Assembly: GCA_034440615.1 (NCBI GenBank)
Contig: JAOTOM010004365.1
Span: forward strand, 62,001-126,000
DNA: 64,000 nucleotides
Source of the DNA: Ashinkailepas kermadecensis
Taxonomy: Eukaryota > Arthropoda > Thecostraca > Neolepadidae
Direction of reading: 5' to 3'
Each line of letters starts with the position of its first letter. Position 1 is the stretch's first letter. Both the position numbers and the translations under genes were made by a program. Shown here piece after piece: positions 1-10,330 of this stretch. The notes beneath the pieces are model-generated. The model made no database searches. It was not told the DNA's origin and was given only the letters and a program-made list of their open reading frames with translations.

Positions 1-330
1 CTGTCCTGGCGGTGACGACCGCCCATGCGGCCATCTGCCACAGCAGCTGCTTCAGCAGCTACGGTCGCTCCAGCGATGGCGAAACAGACAGCCCAGCGAT
101 AGCTGTGATGACGGCCGCTCCAGCAGTGCCAGTTGCTTCGCCTTGAATATCAGTGACAGTTAAGTTAAGTTAAGTTTAGTTAAGCAAAAAGGAAAACAAT
201 AAGTTGCAGGATGCTGTGTATTAAGCGTGGTTAGTCACACACCTTACTTGTTCTTCCCCTGTCTCTCAATTCATGCACTTATTTTTCCCCACCGGTATGC
301 ACGCCTCATTTTGAGAAAGTATGACGACGA
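1..330. repeat. Dispersed repeat family A, copy 1 (cut by window edge)
   Basis: Degenerate short units such as 'gcggtgacgac' and 'agcccagcgat' are followed by 'cttatttttcccc'. The same series of landmarks, in the same order (cagcccagc, gatgacggcc, cagttg, tcgccttg, gcaggatgctgtgt, gcacttatttttccc), recurs at about 9,600-9,985. The two are therefore diverged copies of one interspersed repeat. No coding function is recognised. Confidence 0.6.
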
Positions 331-1560
331 AAGTATGACGAAATTATGACGACCTCCGGAAAGCTTGACGACCGTATGTGCAACAAAGTGCAGCGGCAAT
401 AATCAGACCAAGTGTCAGACATTTTATTTATAGTCTCCGACCACTATGGTGTTGCACTAGGAAAACTCAAATCACACCAAAGCGAACCATAGCCAGAAAT
501 TTGGCAAGATTGACGCTAGCAAAACATCGATTCTTTACGCAGTACGCGAAAACAGTGACGGATGCCAATCACTACAAACGAGCGCTTCACACCACACGGG
601 ATGGTGTGATCTGGTGACAAAGTGGTCGATAGGCCAGAGGCGCCACTGCCACCGGCAGCACAGGTGATGGTGTGACCTGGTGACAAAATGCAGTCCACAG
701 GTGCCGTTCTGGAATCTTCACATCGCTACATCTGCGCCGCCTCTTGTTGGTCGCATTCTCATGGAAAAGGAGTGCGCCGGAACAACAGCACAGGACATGA
801 ACACTAAACAGGTACCATGAATTCATCAATAGATGAAACAAGTCCTCCCGGCTTGTACCAATCAGTATCCGTGTCGCCGTCCATTCCTATGTTCGCATAG
901 GGGAAAACAAGACAAATACGCGTAGCCTTGCCACGTTCTACAACCATTCACATGAATAAGGATAAATGGTAGCCTACTGTGTTGACTATGCACGACTTAT
1001 CTCTGGTGTATCTTTTCTCTAGGCACGTAGTGGACTAGACATCTCCACACGCCATATTAACAAGATGGTCATCAGTCAAAGTCAGGTCAATTCAAATACC
1101 TCACGAGCAAGAAATGGTTAATTTGATTTCGTTGGGACATAGCGGTATACAGACTTAGACATGAAGTTACAATACTCTGCTCAATCTTCAGCAATATTCG
1201 CACCATTTTTCGTCGGTAAGAAATGGGTACAAATAGTCTTTGTCTGCGTTCTATTAACTTTTTCAGCATCAATCGCTACGGATATCGATTCCGCACTACT
1301 AGCATGCACCCTTCCACGCTATAACTAACCTATGCATTTATTTCGTACGAAGGCCACTGGTATAAATGCTGACAATTCGCTTAACATTTCAGTGTTGAAG
1401 CCCCTTTGTTGCTTATTGTATCATAACCCCCACACTAGATAGGAGAAAACTACTATGCTATCTACGGGAAACATGAAGGAATTATATCGGATCTGATGGA
1501 AGTGTTACGGAAAGGCAAGTATCACCAAGTAATACCTACACTTAAAGGTAGCTTCTTCAG
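331..1560. other. Gene-free stretch downstream of the IQ-motif gene
   Basis: No credible coding sequence is seen. A short direct duplication is visible: positions 598-625 and 663-690 share 'gatggtgtgaNctggtgaca'. The 3' UTR of the minus-strand IQ gene should occupy the right-hand end of this interval. Confidence 0.5.
1337..1342 (-). promoter_or_regulatory. Candidate poly(A) signal of the IQ-motif gene
   Basis: The plus strand reads tttatt, so AATAAA on the minus strand, about 220 bases past the stop codon at 1,561-1,563. Position and orientation fit the 3' end of the gene. A single hexamer in AT-rich DNA is weak evidence. Confidence 0.35.
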
Positions 1561-1671
1561 CTATTTTTTCTTCCCGAACTGTGCTCGGAATGATGCTTGG
1601 ATCTTGCTGGCCGCCTTCATCACTTCTGGGTCAGTTAAGTCAATGTCGATCTCTTCCTCTTGCTTTGAAGG
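1561..1671 (-). CDS. igl: Terminal coding exon of igloo/neurogranin-like IQ-motif protein
   Basis: This is the last coding exon of a calmodulin-binding protein of the neurogranin/GAP-43/igloo group. It encodes 36 residues and TAG. An acidic stretch (EEEIDIDLTDPE) leads into an IQ motif (KAASKIQASFRAQFGKKK) at the very C terminus. The acceptor is strong (tttctgtttcag before the exon) and the exon starts in phase 0, matching the phase-0 end of the exon at 19,338-19,459. The Ser in KIQASF sits where neurogranin has its PKC-phosphorylated serine, whereas the other two IQ motifs of this gene have Thr there. Family knowledge: such IQ motifs bind Ca-free calmodulin at membranes in neurons. The short acidic-plus-IQ C terminus also resembles PCP4/PEP-19, which is the main alternative name. 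Assignment to igloo rests on the multi-IQ layout. Confidence 0.7.
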   Translation of the reverse strand, partial: PSKQEEEIDIDLTDPEVMKAASKIQASFRAQFGKKK

Positions 1672-1955
1672 CTGAAACAGAAATGGAATCCGCTTAATAA
1701 ATGAAATGTTAAATGCAATGCCTAATGTCTGCATCCAAACTAACATAACTTAAGGTGTATATGAATATCAATGCTGACTTTGCCCCCTCCCAATAATCTT
1801 CAGAAGTCAACGTCCATGACTGTGTGCGTGGTTTCCTTAGGCGGTACATGAACCGATTTCATCAGGGTCCAAGATGCCGCCATTGTGTTTAATGATGGCT
1901 TGTTGTTCCTAATCTGTGTTGATTGGGCACAACAAATATCGTCTAGTGAGCGCTA

Positions 1956-2601
<646 letters not shown>

Positions 2602-2739
2602 CATGGAAAAGTGATAAATCACTATCAAAAACTCTGACAAGTCCCAGTTTCACAAGTCAAGTCATTGTTGTCAAGACAAGTTTCACCAAGTCTGTCATTG
2701 TTATCTGTCACTGCTCTACGGCTTAAATCACTGGGCGCT

Positions 2740-2902
2740 TATTTTCATTGTCTCAACAACTTCCATCCCTCCGTAAAATTATCTATGGACCAAAGTAACC
2801 AGTCCAGTAAACAACAAGTGCTTTTCCTGGATACACTTGTGACCACCAACGAGGACAACACTTACACAACTGAGCTATACATAAAACCGATGGCGGTGCC
2901 TT
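2740..2902 (+). mobile_element. Penelope-like element fragment, RT C-terminal part
   Basis: The translation contains FLDTLVTTNEDNTYTTELY followed by IKPMA. This aligns with FLDTLFVVQADGSYITELYF of the better PLE copy at 45.3 kb. It is a remnant of the region just after the RT catalytic core. The alignment stops abruptly at 2,902, where an unrelated LINE 3' end begins. The matching downstream PLE part resumes at about 3,640. Confidence 0.7.
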
Positions 2903-3503
2903 AAAGCATTTGATTTTTTCCGGCACACACCATCCAGACGAAACGATTGGTTCTGTATGCACAGAATCTGAGAGTCTCGGATCTAGTGCCGATGCCCAAA
3001 ACTAGGGGTTTTGTTGCCCAAAACAAAACATAACGCCCACCCTTGAGGCGCTGGGCTGGCCGAGGGTTGAGAGGATGGTCGAAGAGCGGGATATGGCCAT
3101 GGTCGAGAGGCTCTTGTCTACATCCGTCCCTCCTAGCTTGGCAGAGTGTCTCACCCATCGTGACGAAGTCTCCAGTAGGCGGACACGAGGTACAGACGCA
3201 GATATGCTCGAGCTACCTAGGATTAGGACTGAATTCGCTAGACACAACTTCCCATGCAGGGCAATCGCGGCTTGGAATGAGAAGTTGAGGAAGAATGCTG
3301 GCCACCCGTGATATGGTGCTGCATACGCTCATCTCAAATGTGCTTTATTATTGTTAGATTTTAAATCAGGAGACGGTCAGTAGGCATTTTAGCTTATATT
3401 TTCAACTGTGATTTGACGAGAGGGCTGAAAAGCCATGACGTACATGCCTTGTTTCTACATTGCCTGGGCTATGGAGACCTCAATATATGATTGATTGATG
3501 AAG
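2903..3503 (+). mobile_element. LINE 3'-end fragment (CR1/L2-type) inserted in a PLE
   Basis: The reading frame at 3,075-3,311 resembles the C-terminal end of non-LTR retrotransposon ORF2 (LPRIRTEFARHNFPCRAIAAWNEK), with the usual R..F..R....WN pattern. A 3' UTR follows, with a small stem (ggctgaaaagcc), and it ends in the short tandem tail gattgattgat, typical of CR1/L2-type 3' ends. A comparable ggctgtaatagcc stem occurs at the end of the LINE at 14.9 kb. The fragment lies between two collinear parts of one PLE, so it inserted after the PLE. Confidence 0.65.
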
Positions 3504-3639
3504 TGCACGCATGCGTGCCGATGCACGCAAAAATTTGAACCTTGTTTTTGTTGCAAACAATTATCCACACCATATGATCACAATAGCAATGTTTAAAGTA
3601 ACACACCTCATTTAAAGTACACAAACGCGACTTTCGTAC

Positions 3640-4130
3640 CCCAAAGACAACGCAACGTTCGTCAGCCTCCCGTAGATAGTTGATAAGCTCACCAAAAAAA
3701 TAACAGCGGCTATCACATCTTCAAATCTACCATTACGTGTGACATGGCAGAGTGGCAAAACACTATCAGAAACTTTGATCAAGTCCTTTTTCAACCTACA
3801 CCCATGCCCTACCGGGAACGAAAAGTGTCACTGTTGTATGGCGGGGCCCAAAGGCAGATGTCACACCCGGAAGACCGTCTACCTCATCATCTGCCAGCTG
3901 TGCCGACCCTTGAACACCACGTGCATAGGAGAAACGAAATGAATGGTTAGAGACGGATTTAATGAGCATGTCAGAGACGTCAAAATAAAAGCCACAACAC
4001 CCCATTTCGCGAACACTTCAAACCACTCAAGCCAGCAGCACTATCGACCCCAGCATACTCAGCACATCCATTCTACAAGTCTGCAAAGATGTTGCAGAGC
4101 TCAAAATCACCAAATCAATACATATTAGGA
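3640..4130 (+). mobile_element. Penelope-like element fragment, linker and GIY-YIG start
   Basis: Frame-broken coding remains align to the PLE at 45.6-46.0 kb. They include ITAAITSSNL.LRVTWQSGKT against VNAAIRSSHLNHVRVAWTSG, then the Cys-rich linker HPCPTGNEKCHCCMAGPKGR, then YLIICQLC...CIGETK, the GIY-YIG endonuclease start. A degenerate R..FNEH follows. It continues the PLE interrupted at 2,902. Confidence 0.7.
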
Positions 4131-4237
4131 ACAATAAGCCATCATTAAGCACACTCACGGAATCTTTGACCATGATGAAATCCGTTCTTTACATCGCTTA
4201 AGGCAGCAATCACATATGCAGCACATAACCGCATCCA

Positions 4238-4246
4238 CACACACAC

Positions 4247-4315
<69 letters not shown>

Positions 4316-4328
4316 ACACCCACACACA
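4238..4328. repeat. (CA)n microsatellite
   Basis: About 90 bp of near-perfect CA dinucleotides. The right flank (reverse complement of 'cacggctcacaag' and 'gtcctcggt') also occurs next to the (CA)n at about 18,955-19,020, so the microsatellite is carried in a dispersed repeat. Confidence 0.95.
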
Positions 4329-4904
4329 GTCTTGTGAGCCGTGAAAAGTGAGCCACATGACCGTACGGTCACAACCGAGGACCACCATTTCTAAGCGTGA
4401 TGGAACGCTATGACGGAAGCACATCATTGCCACATGGTGCTCGACCGTTACCAAATGTTGTATGACACGATAAATTAGAAAGTATATGTTTTATGACGGG
4501 TTGTACTTACGAGGTCCAAGTGACAACAGAGGTCCAGTTGTGTGAACTGGGCAGATTATCGTGTATTTCGAGGACCATGTGTGTGATGTGCATGTAAAAC
4601 CGAGGCCCATGTTGACCTTTTGTACGTACATTAATTTGGACATCTCCAATGGCTAAACGGGAATTATTTATCCCAATATGTGATCTACTATCAACGCACC
4701 ATTTTTGTGGTCAAGGATTTCGGTCACGGTGTACCCCACACTTCGATGCTGATTTGTGACGTACCCATGCTGCGTTGTCGTGACACCATCTGGCTGCTGT
4801 TGATCTTCCTCTCGATGAGACCTCTCGATTGTTTAAAAAAAGCTGGGACACACGACCACATACGATAGCCATGTGGACTACTTTGTTTTTCTGAATTTCA
4901 TAAA

Positions 4905-5715
4905 TCCTGACCTGAGGTCAAACGCTTGCGCTGACGGTCACATCCTCGGATGTGCTGCGTCCTTGCCCGGTGGGCGATTATTCGACGCTCATATCCATCC
5001 GATAAATGTATTCAGGAAAATTGTATTCTGCACACCGTGATATTCCCATATGGTGTAATGTTAAAGTCTAAGTTGACCTGAGGTCAAATGGTGAGCTTGA
5101 AGGTGACATACTTGGATGTGCTGCTTTCTTGTCCGATGGGAGATTTTTGGCGCTAATGTCCATCCGATGAATGTATTTAGGAGGGTATTATCAGGTACCC
5201 CGTAGATGGCAATAATGCATGGTCAAAACAGTATTTTGCGAATATAGGTCAAACTATGAGATTGTAGGCCAGATGCTTCAATGTGCTGCATTCATGGGCT
5301 ATAACCAATGTCTGGGTGTTTTTTCGTCGTACCAAGTACAATTTTGCGGAAATTATCGGGTACACAAGAATTTGGTATAGTTGTATTTTTTTTTTTTTTT
5401 TGGCGAGCGGTGATGAATCAGTGGCCATAATGGGTCATTTTGATTGACGTGCTCTATGTACGTGCTATGTAGACTATGACCTGCAAAAATCAGGTATATC
5501 CAATGTGTCACCATGATTGTACTCGGTACCCCGTAAATAGATATAGTGCATGAGTAAAACCAACTTCGGTGACCTTAGGTCAAACTATGACGTTGAAGTT
5601 CACGTAATTCGATGTGCTGCATCTTTGATGGACAGCGGACATCTAGGCGTTGGAATCATTCGGCTAAATGAAATACTTCGAATTTTATACGGTACACCGT
5701 TTTTGACCCGAGTGA
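4905..5715. repeat. Diverged ~165-bp tandem repeat array
   Basis: The landmark 'aggtcaaa(c/t)' followed about 20-30 bases later by 'gatgtgctgc' recurs at about 4,914, 5,081, 5,246 and 5,576. The spacings are about 167, 165 and 330 (two units), with a poorer unit near 5,410 interrupted by a poly-T run. Other shared blocks are 'tccatccgat(a/g)aatgtatt', 'ggtaccccgta' and 'atgcatg(g/a)(t/g)(c/t)aaaa'. About five units in all, strongly diverged, so an old satellite-like array. The everted motif TGACCTnAGGTCA is kept in three units. Confidence 0.65.
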
Positions 5716-5775
5716 ACTCTCTGGACCTCTGGAGATTGAACCGCTCGTCCTACTGAAGAATCGTTGTTTGCCTTA
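5703..5775 (-). tRNA. Degenerate tRNA-like sequence (pseudo-tRNA or SINE head)
   Basis: On the minus strand 'ttcttcagtaggacgagcg' resembles the tRNA A box/D arm (TAGCTCAGTTGGTAGAGCG). It is followed by 'aggtccag' and 'gagttcactcgg', resembling variable loop plus T arm/B box. The anticodon arm is not a clean stem and the acceptor ends do not pair, so it is not a functional tRNA. It may be the 5' head of an old SINE. Confidence 0.3.
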
Positions 5776-6169
5776 CTTTTGCAAGCGACAAAGATCATAT
5801 CCTGAAAAAATGAACGAATTCGAAGAGTATGCGAATAGGATGCTGAATGCGAATGCGAATTCGTTGCTAATATCATGGACTATTGCACTATTTGCACATG
5901 GTTTTGCACTATTTATGCATTGTCATTGTTACATTGTTGCATTGCCATTGATGCATTGTTGTTCAATGCTTGTTCTTGCCGTAAATTTATTCGCGGAGGA
6001 TTTATTATTGTAGCTTCTGTGCCCAGTGCCTTGCAGCCAGCACCAAATGTTATTTAAAAAAATAAAAAATAAAAATCCCTAAGATGACGATCAGAAAACC
6101 AATTAAATCCACTTCTCGTTGTCACCTTCGCGAAATCGTCGTCCTAGGACTGAGAAATGATCGTTTAAG

Positions 6170-6330
6170 CTTGTTTATGAGATCAAGCTGGTGGGGATGA
6201 CTAACAGTAGTGATGAACCTAGCTATATTCAGTTAAACTTGGTGGACATAGAAGTGGGTTGATCAATGGGAGATATCTTTAAGATATGCTCAGCATGAGC
6301 CCCACCAGCCCGCTACAATCTAGAGGCCAG
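6170..6330 (+). mobile_element. LINE reverse-transcriptase fragment (CR1/L2-type)
   Basis: The plus strand reads EIKLVGMTNSSDEPSYIQ, then in a shifted frame KWVDQWEIS. This is the stretch just after the RT (F/Y)ADD box. It closely matches MKLVGMANSSDQYSNIQ of the minus-strand relic at 16.7 kb, so both come from one LINE family. The frame is broken by stop and shift. Confidence 0.6.
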
Positions 6331-6549
6331 CGGGAAGATTCTTCTCGTCGATAAAGCATAAAGATATTGGCTTGTTTTGGCACTGACGTATTTATCTACA
6401 TTTGCTTATTTATACCCTGGTATGGCTCAGTTCTCAGCGAAAAAAAAATCTTGCTATTGCGTTTTGCGTAAATGATGCACCATGCCAAGAACAAACAAGA
6501 CATCAATATGAAATCATGTTCCCATTCGGGAACCATACTAAGAGCCTAA

Positions 6550-7578
6550 AAAGCAATAGGAGGCCCTAACACAGTGGAGGCCCCCTTTCGGGGAGCAGGA
6601 GGCCCACTATCAACATTGCCCCCCCCCCTGGAAGAATTTCGTGGCGACGTCACTGCGTACAAGAGCCCCTGGACTGATGGAGGGGGCCCAAGCTGTTGCA
6701 AGTGAGCCACCGACCTGACAGAAGAGGCCCTGAATCGCCAAGAAGGGTCCCTGAGCCGACGGAGAGGATCCCTAGCCGCAGGAGGACCCCGAACCATCGG
6801 AAAGTGTCCCGAGCCGGTATGAAGGGGGCCTGGGCCGGCAGAGGAGGTGAAGCAGATCATGGGCCTCTGTAGTAATTGAGGTCCAAGCTGCTAAAAGAGG
6901 GGGGTCTGGTGGTACGGAGTGTGCTGCACCCTGAAAGGGAGCCCCTGAGCCGACGGACGAGGTCCCTGACCGGACATGCCGGGCCACTGGGTCGGCTTCT
7001 GCTCACACTGATGGATACGGACCCAAAGCTAACAGCGTTCCTCAGGCCGATATAGATGCTCCCGAACCACGTAGACTGTCGAAACGGAAGGTTCCGGGTG
7101 CTATGTGAAGGGACTCTAGGCCCATGAAGGGGCCCTGGGTTGTTAAAAAGCAGTGGCGTAGTCAAGGGATGAAAGGGCACCCGCACCCATCCCCAGGCGA
7201 GTCAGAGAGGCCCTGAAGGCGACCGCTTTATTGGATATGCTCTTGATCGCGCTCTGAGATGGACCCTGATGGCTGAGGGTCAACCTCAGAGCTGCAATTC
7301 ACCTGAGTTGAGAGCTAGACAAGGCTATTGAGGTCAGTGATGACCCCCTAAGAGCAGGAGGGCCCCAAGAGATTAAGAGGACCTCTAAACGCCAGAGAGG
7401 ACTGGACTGGGATTCTCCTGAGATTGAGCAGGACCCCTAATGTATGAGCAAGGTCTCCTGAGCAAAGTCCCTGATAAAAAAAGATATGTGTGCTGGCGAA
7501 TGCTTTGAGGAATACTGAGGGCCCGCCTCAGATTCAGAATGTCCTTGAAACCAAGTGTTGCCGATAACTAGGAAGCAC
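6550..7578. repeat. Degenerate GC-rich satellite, left part
   Basis: Short units of the type 'ggncccctgagccgacgga', about 30-40 bp, are arranged loosely. The right part (from about 7,280) shows the larger unit seen at 8.6-9.5 kb ('gcctcagannnagaatgtccttgaaa...gccgataactaggaag'). Reading frames across it are rich in Arg, Pro and Gly and look like repeat artefacts. Confidence 0.6.
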
Positions 7579-7599
7579 TTCCAAGTTAGTTATTGTGGT

Positions 7600-8521
7600 T
7601 TAACACGCGCCCTGGAGGGCCTCTGAAAATTCCGCTCCCCCCCCCTAAGATCTCGGCTCCTATTAAAGCTGGAGGCACGAAATTCACAGGGTGGATGGGT
7701 ACGGTAGTGAACTCTATTGTGTGCAAATTTCATGACTTTAGGTCACTATCTTCAAGGTCAAATGCAGTAACATTTGTCAACATTTTCTTGTTTTGCGAGG
7801 CTTCGCTTCTCATTGTTATGGATCGCTGTGATTGTGCTTAAATGCTCCAAAATGGGCATCAGTGATGTTTTGGACATTACGAATGATGCAATACAGATGC
7901 TAGACCCGACATTTGACCTCAGGTCACCTAGCAGCACCTTATAGCAGCACCTTACCAGGTCAGTTACCTGTTCCAGTTACCGGAACCGGGCCGCCCGCCC
8001 GACTGCTCCGTCGGGCAGCTCGGCGCAATCGGCTTCGCGAAGAAAGGAGTGAAGTACATGAATGAAGTATGGAAACGCAATGACAAACAGTACAAACGAC
8101 AAACAGTAGTTAATTTATGACAACATTCCAGTTGATCAAGTTTGGTTCCATTAACCTGTCATAAACTTGACCTGACTTGACCTCGGTGACCTAACATGGC
8201 CTTGAAACTTTATAGCATATCAATATACATCAAACAAGTCGCTAGTGTTGCCAAGAACACTTCCCTTTTGCGGATATACGGTAAGCGCATCAGCGCCGAT
8301 TTTTGTGGTCCGGCGCTGGGAATTTTTTTTTTTAATTTAGAGGCCCCTAACTTGAAAAATGTTCGGCCCATTCCATTTTTTCCTACTTTAAGCGACGTGC
8401 CGGTCATTTCTAAGCAGGTACGCAGAAAATCGCGTATATCGACCGGTAAAATCTGCAGTTATGTACGAAAAACCGGAGGGGTGGGCGGATTTCGCCCCTC
8501 CCCCTCCAGTGCGCGTGTTAA
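7600..8521. mobile_element. TTAA-flanked MITE-like DNA transposon, copy 1
   Basis: A 914-bp segment is bounded by TTAA (7,600-7,603 and 8,518-8,521) with terminal inverted repeats CACGCGCCCTGGAGGG / CACGCGCACTGGAGGG (15 of 16). The interior is collinear with the inverse of 30,173-30,775 over nearly all of that copy. Copy 1 has about 300 bp more, roughly 7,910-8,210. No transposase frame is present, so it is non-autonomous. A TTAA target suggests mobilisation by a piggyBac-type transposase, but the CACGCGC terminus is not the usual piggyBac CCC, so that assignment is inference. Confidence 0.75.
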
Positions 8522-8557
8522 GGGCGGGTCGACATTTCTTTGATCATATTGCGCCCA

Positions 8558-9500
8558 TAGGAAGCACCCCTAGCAACTTGAGAGGGTCCCTGGGAGCTAA
8601 CAGAACTCCCTGAGAGCTGAACAGAGTTCCTAACGCTAACGGTTGCTGTGAGGAAATCTGACGGCCGGCCTCAGAGCTAGAAGGCCCTTGAAGATAGAAA
8701 GACTGTCAAGGACTAGGACGGGCCCCTAACAGCTGGAGATGGCCCCTGACGATTTCAAATGGTCACTGATCGCTAGTGAGGACTGAACTGGGATGCTCAA
8801 GAGGCTTGGAAGGTGTCCCTATGAGAAGTGCATGGCCCAGGGAGAGCCAAAGAGGGTCCCTAAGGGCTGGTAATGGTTCTGAGGAATCCAGAAGGCGAAT
8901 GTCAGAGCTAGAATGTCTTTGATAGCCCGAAATATTGTCGGAGCTGGGAAGGGTCCCTGAGAGCTAGAACGGATTTCACCGTGATGCTTCTGAAGGCTGA
9001 GGGGAACCCAGAAGAATGAACAGAGCCACTTACGGGCTGAGGAGAATTCTGAGAGCTAGCGATGTTTGTTGTGTGTGTGGTCTGTGTGCGTGTGAGGCCT
9101 GTGTCAGAGCTCGATGTCCCTGAAACCTAAGCATGATTGTCGAGAACTAGGAATGACCGATGCAATATGGAGAGGACATCTAAAGGATGAATAGGGCCCA
9201 TGAGAGCCAGAAATGACTGGACTGGGATACCCTTGACCTTTGGGATGGGCACCTGAGGGATCGATGCTCCCTGGGAGGTAAGCGGGTGCTGGAGAACTGG
9301 CGATGTGTGCAAGGAATACCAAGGGCCTGCTTCAGAACTAAAATATCCCTGAGAGACATAAATACTGCCGAGGACGAGGACTGCGAACGTCCTTTAAAAG
9401 CCAGGGAGGGCCATGAGGGTGAACAGAGCCAGAATGTCAAAGATGTCTGCCGAAAGGATAGCAAGCACTTAATATGGAGGACCAAAATAGGCGAGAATCA
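8558..9500. repeat. Degenerate satellite, right part, ~200-235-bp higher-order unit
   Basis: The phrase 'tcagagctagaatgtccctgaaa...attgtcgagaactaggaa' recurs with changes at about 8,662, 8,892, 9,092 and 9,325 (spacings about 230, 200 and 233). 'gactggactgggat' recurs at about 7,398, 8,780 and 9,214. Shorter 'gggtccctgagagctag' units lie within. It continues the array to the left of the MITE. Confidence 0.6.
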
Positions 9501-9599
9501 TCTGAACGCTCGCGCTATGATACACATTCATCCTGAAAGGGTTCGTCACCTGCTGCGACACTTAACCGTTTTTTTAGGACAAAGAAACTCCATCTCAGT

Positions 9600-9985
9600 A
9601 GCGACGGCTGTCCCAACATCCACCGCCTCCTAAACAGTGGCAGCCGCCCCTGTCGTCACAGCCCAGCGACAACAACCGTCCCAGCGGTGACGGCAGTCCC
9701 AGCGGTGACGACCACTTAGGCAGCCACATCCGTATCAATGGCATGGCCACAGCTATCCCAGCAGCCACAGTCGATCCAGCAGGAAAAGACAGCCCAGCAT
9801 TTGCTGGGATGACGGCCATTCCAACGTTACCAGTTGTGTCGCCTTGCATCGGGGTGGCGCCGGTCATGCAGGATGCTGTGTGTTCGGCATAGCTGGTCAG
9901 GGTTGTTGCTGGACTAATCCCTGTCCCCAAATTTTGCACTTATTTTTCCCTACTGGTATTCACGGAAGTATGAAGGTGTTTAAAA
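9600..9985. repeat. Dispersed repeat family A, copy 2
   Basis: Collinear with the start of the window. Blocks of 'gtcccagcggtgacgg' precede 'gacagcccagcatttgctgg', 'atgacggcc', 'gtcgccttgcat', 'gcaggatgctgtgt' and 'gcacttatttttccctac'. The reading frames here are Ala/Gly/Thr-rich and follow the repeat units. No gene is assigned. Confidence 0.6.
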
Positions 9986-10254
9986 GGCGCAACGGTGCGG
10001 GCCCACCCATGTCACGAACATCCTTCTATGCAACTATTTTTGAATGTAGAGGATACAAAAGAAGCAATTGTGCTAATGGGGATGAGCAATTGTATTTTTA
10101 CCCAAGCTAACAATACTCATGACATTATGAGTAATGTTTTAGTTTCCACTCCTGGAACAAATACTAGCTACGCTACTGATTCCAACCGGCGGGTTTAGTC
10201 TGTGTGTATGCATCGCGTATGTATTGGCTTAATGCATCGATGTTGTGTTATCAC

Positions 10255-10330
10255 ATTGTTTTTGCGGATGTTCAATAAACTGGGGTGAGGTTTGAACCTT
10301 AGACCTCGAGGAGATCTTGCGCCATTCGCG
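10255..10330 (-). mobile_element. Possible tRNA-derived SINE head
   Basis: On the minus strand 'tggcgcaagatctcc' resembles an A box, and about 30 bases later 'ggttcaaacctc' matches the Pol III B box (GGTTCRANYC). Arm pairing is poor. Only the two promoter boxes at tRNA-like spacing support it. Confidence 0.3.

Noticed and set aside
2620..2650. Extra PLE piece: 'aaatcactatcaaaaactctg' resembles 'aaaacactatcagaaactttg' at 3,756
   Set aside because: The match is only about 30 bases, out of order for a PLE, and adjacent to a microsatellite. It may be a small duplication but cannot be supported.
5703..5775. Functional tRNA gene
   Set aside because: The A and B boxes are recognisable, but the acceptor and anticodon stems do not pair. 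Kept only as a degenerate tRNA-like feature. The same reasoning applies at 43.85 and 53.5 kb.
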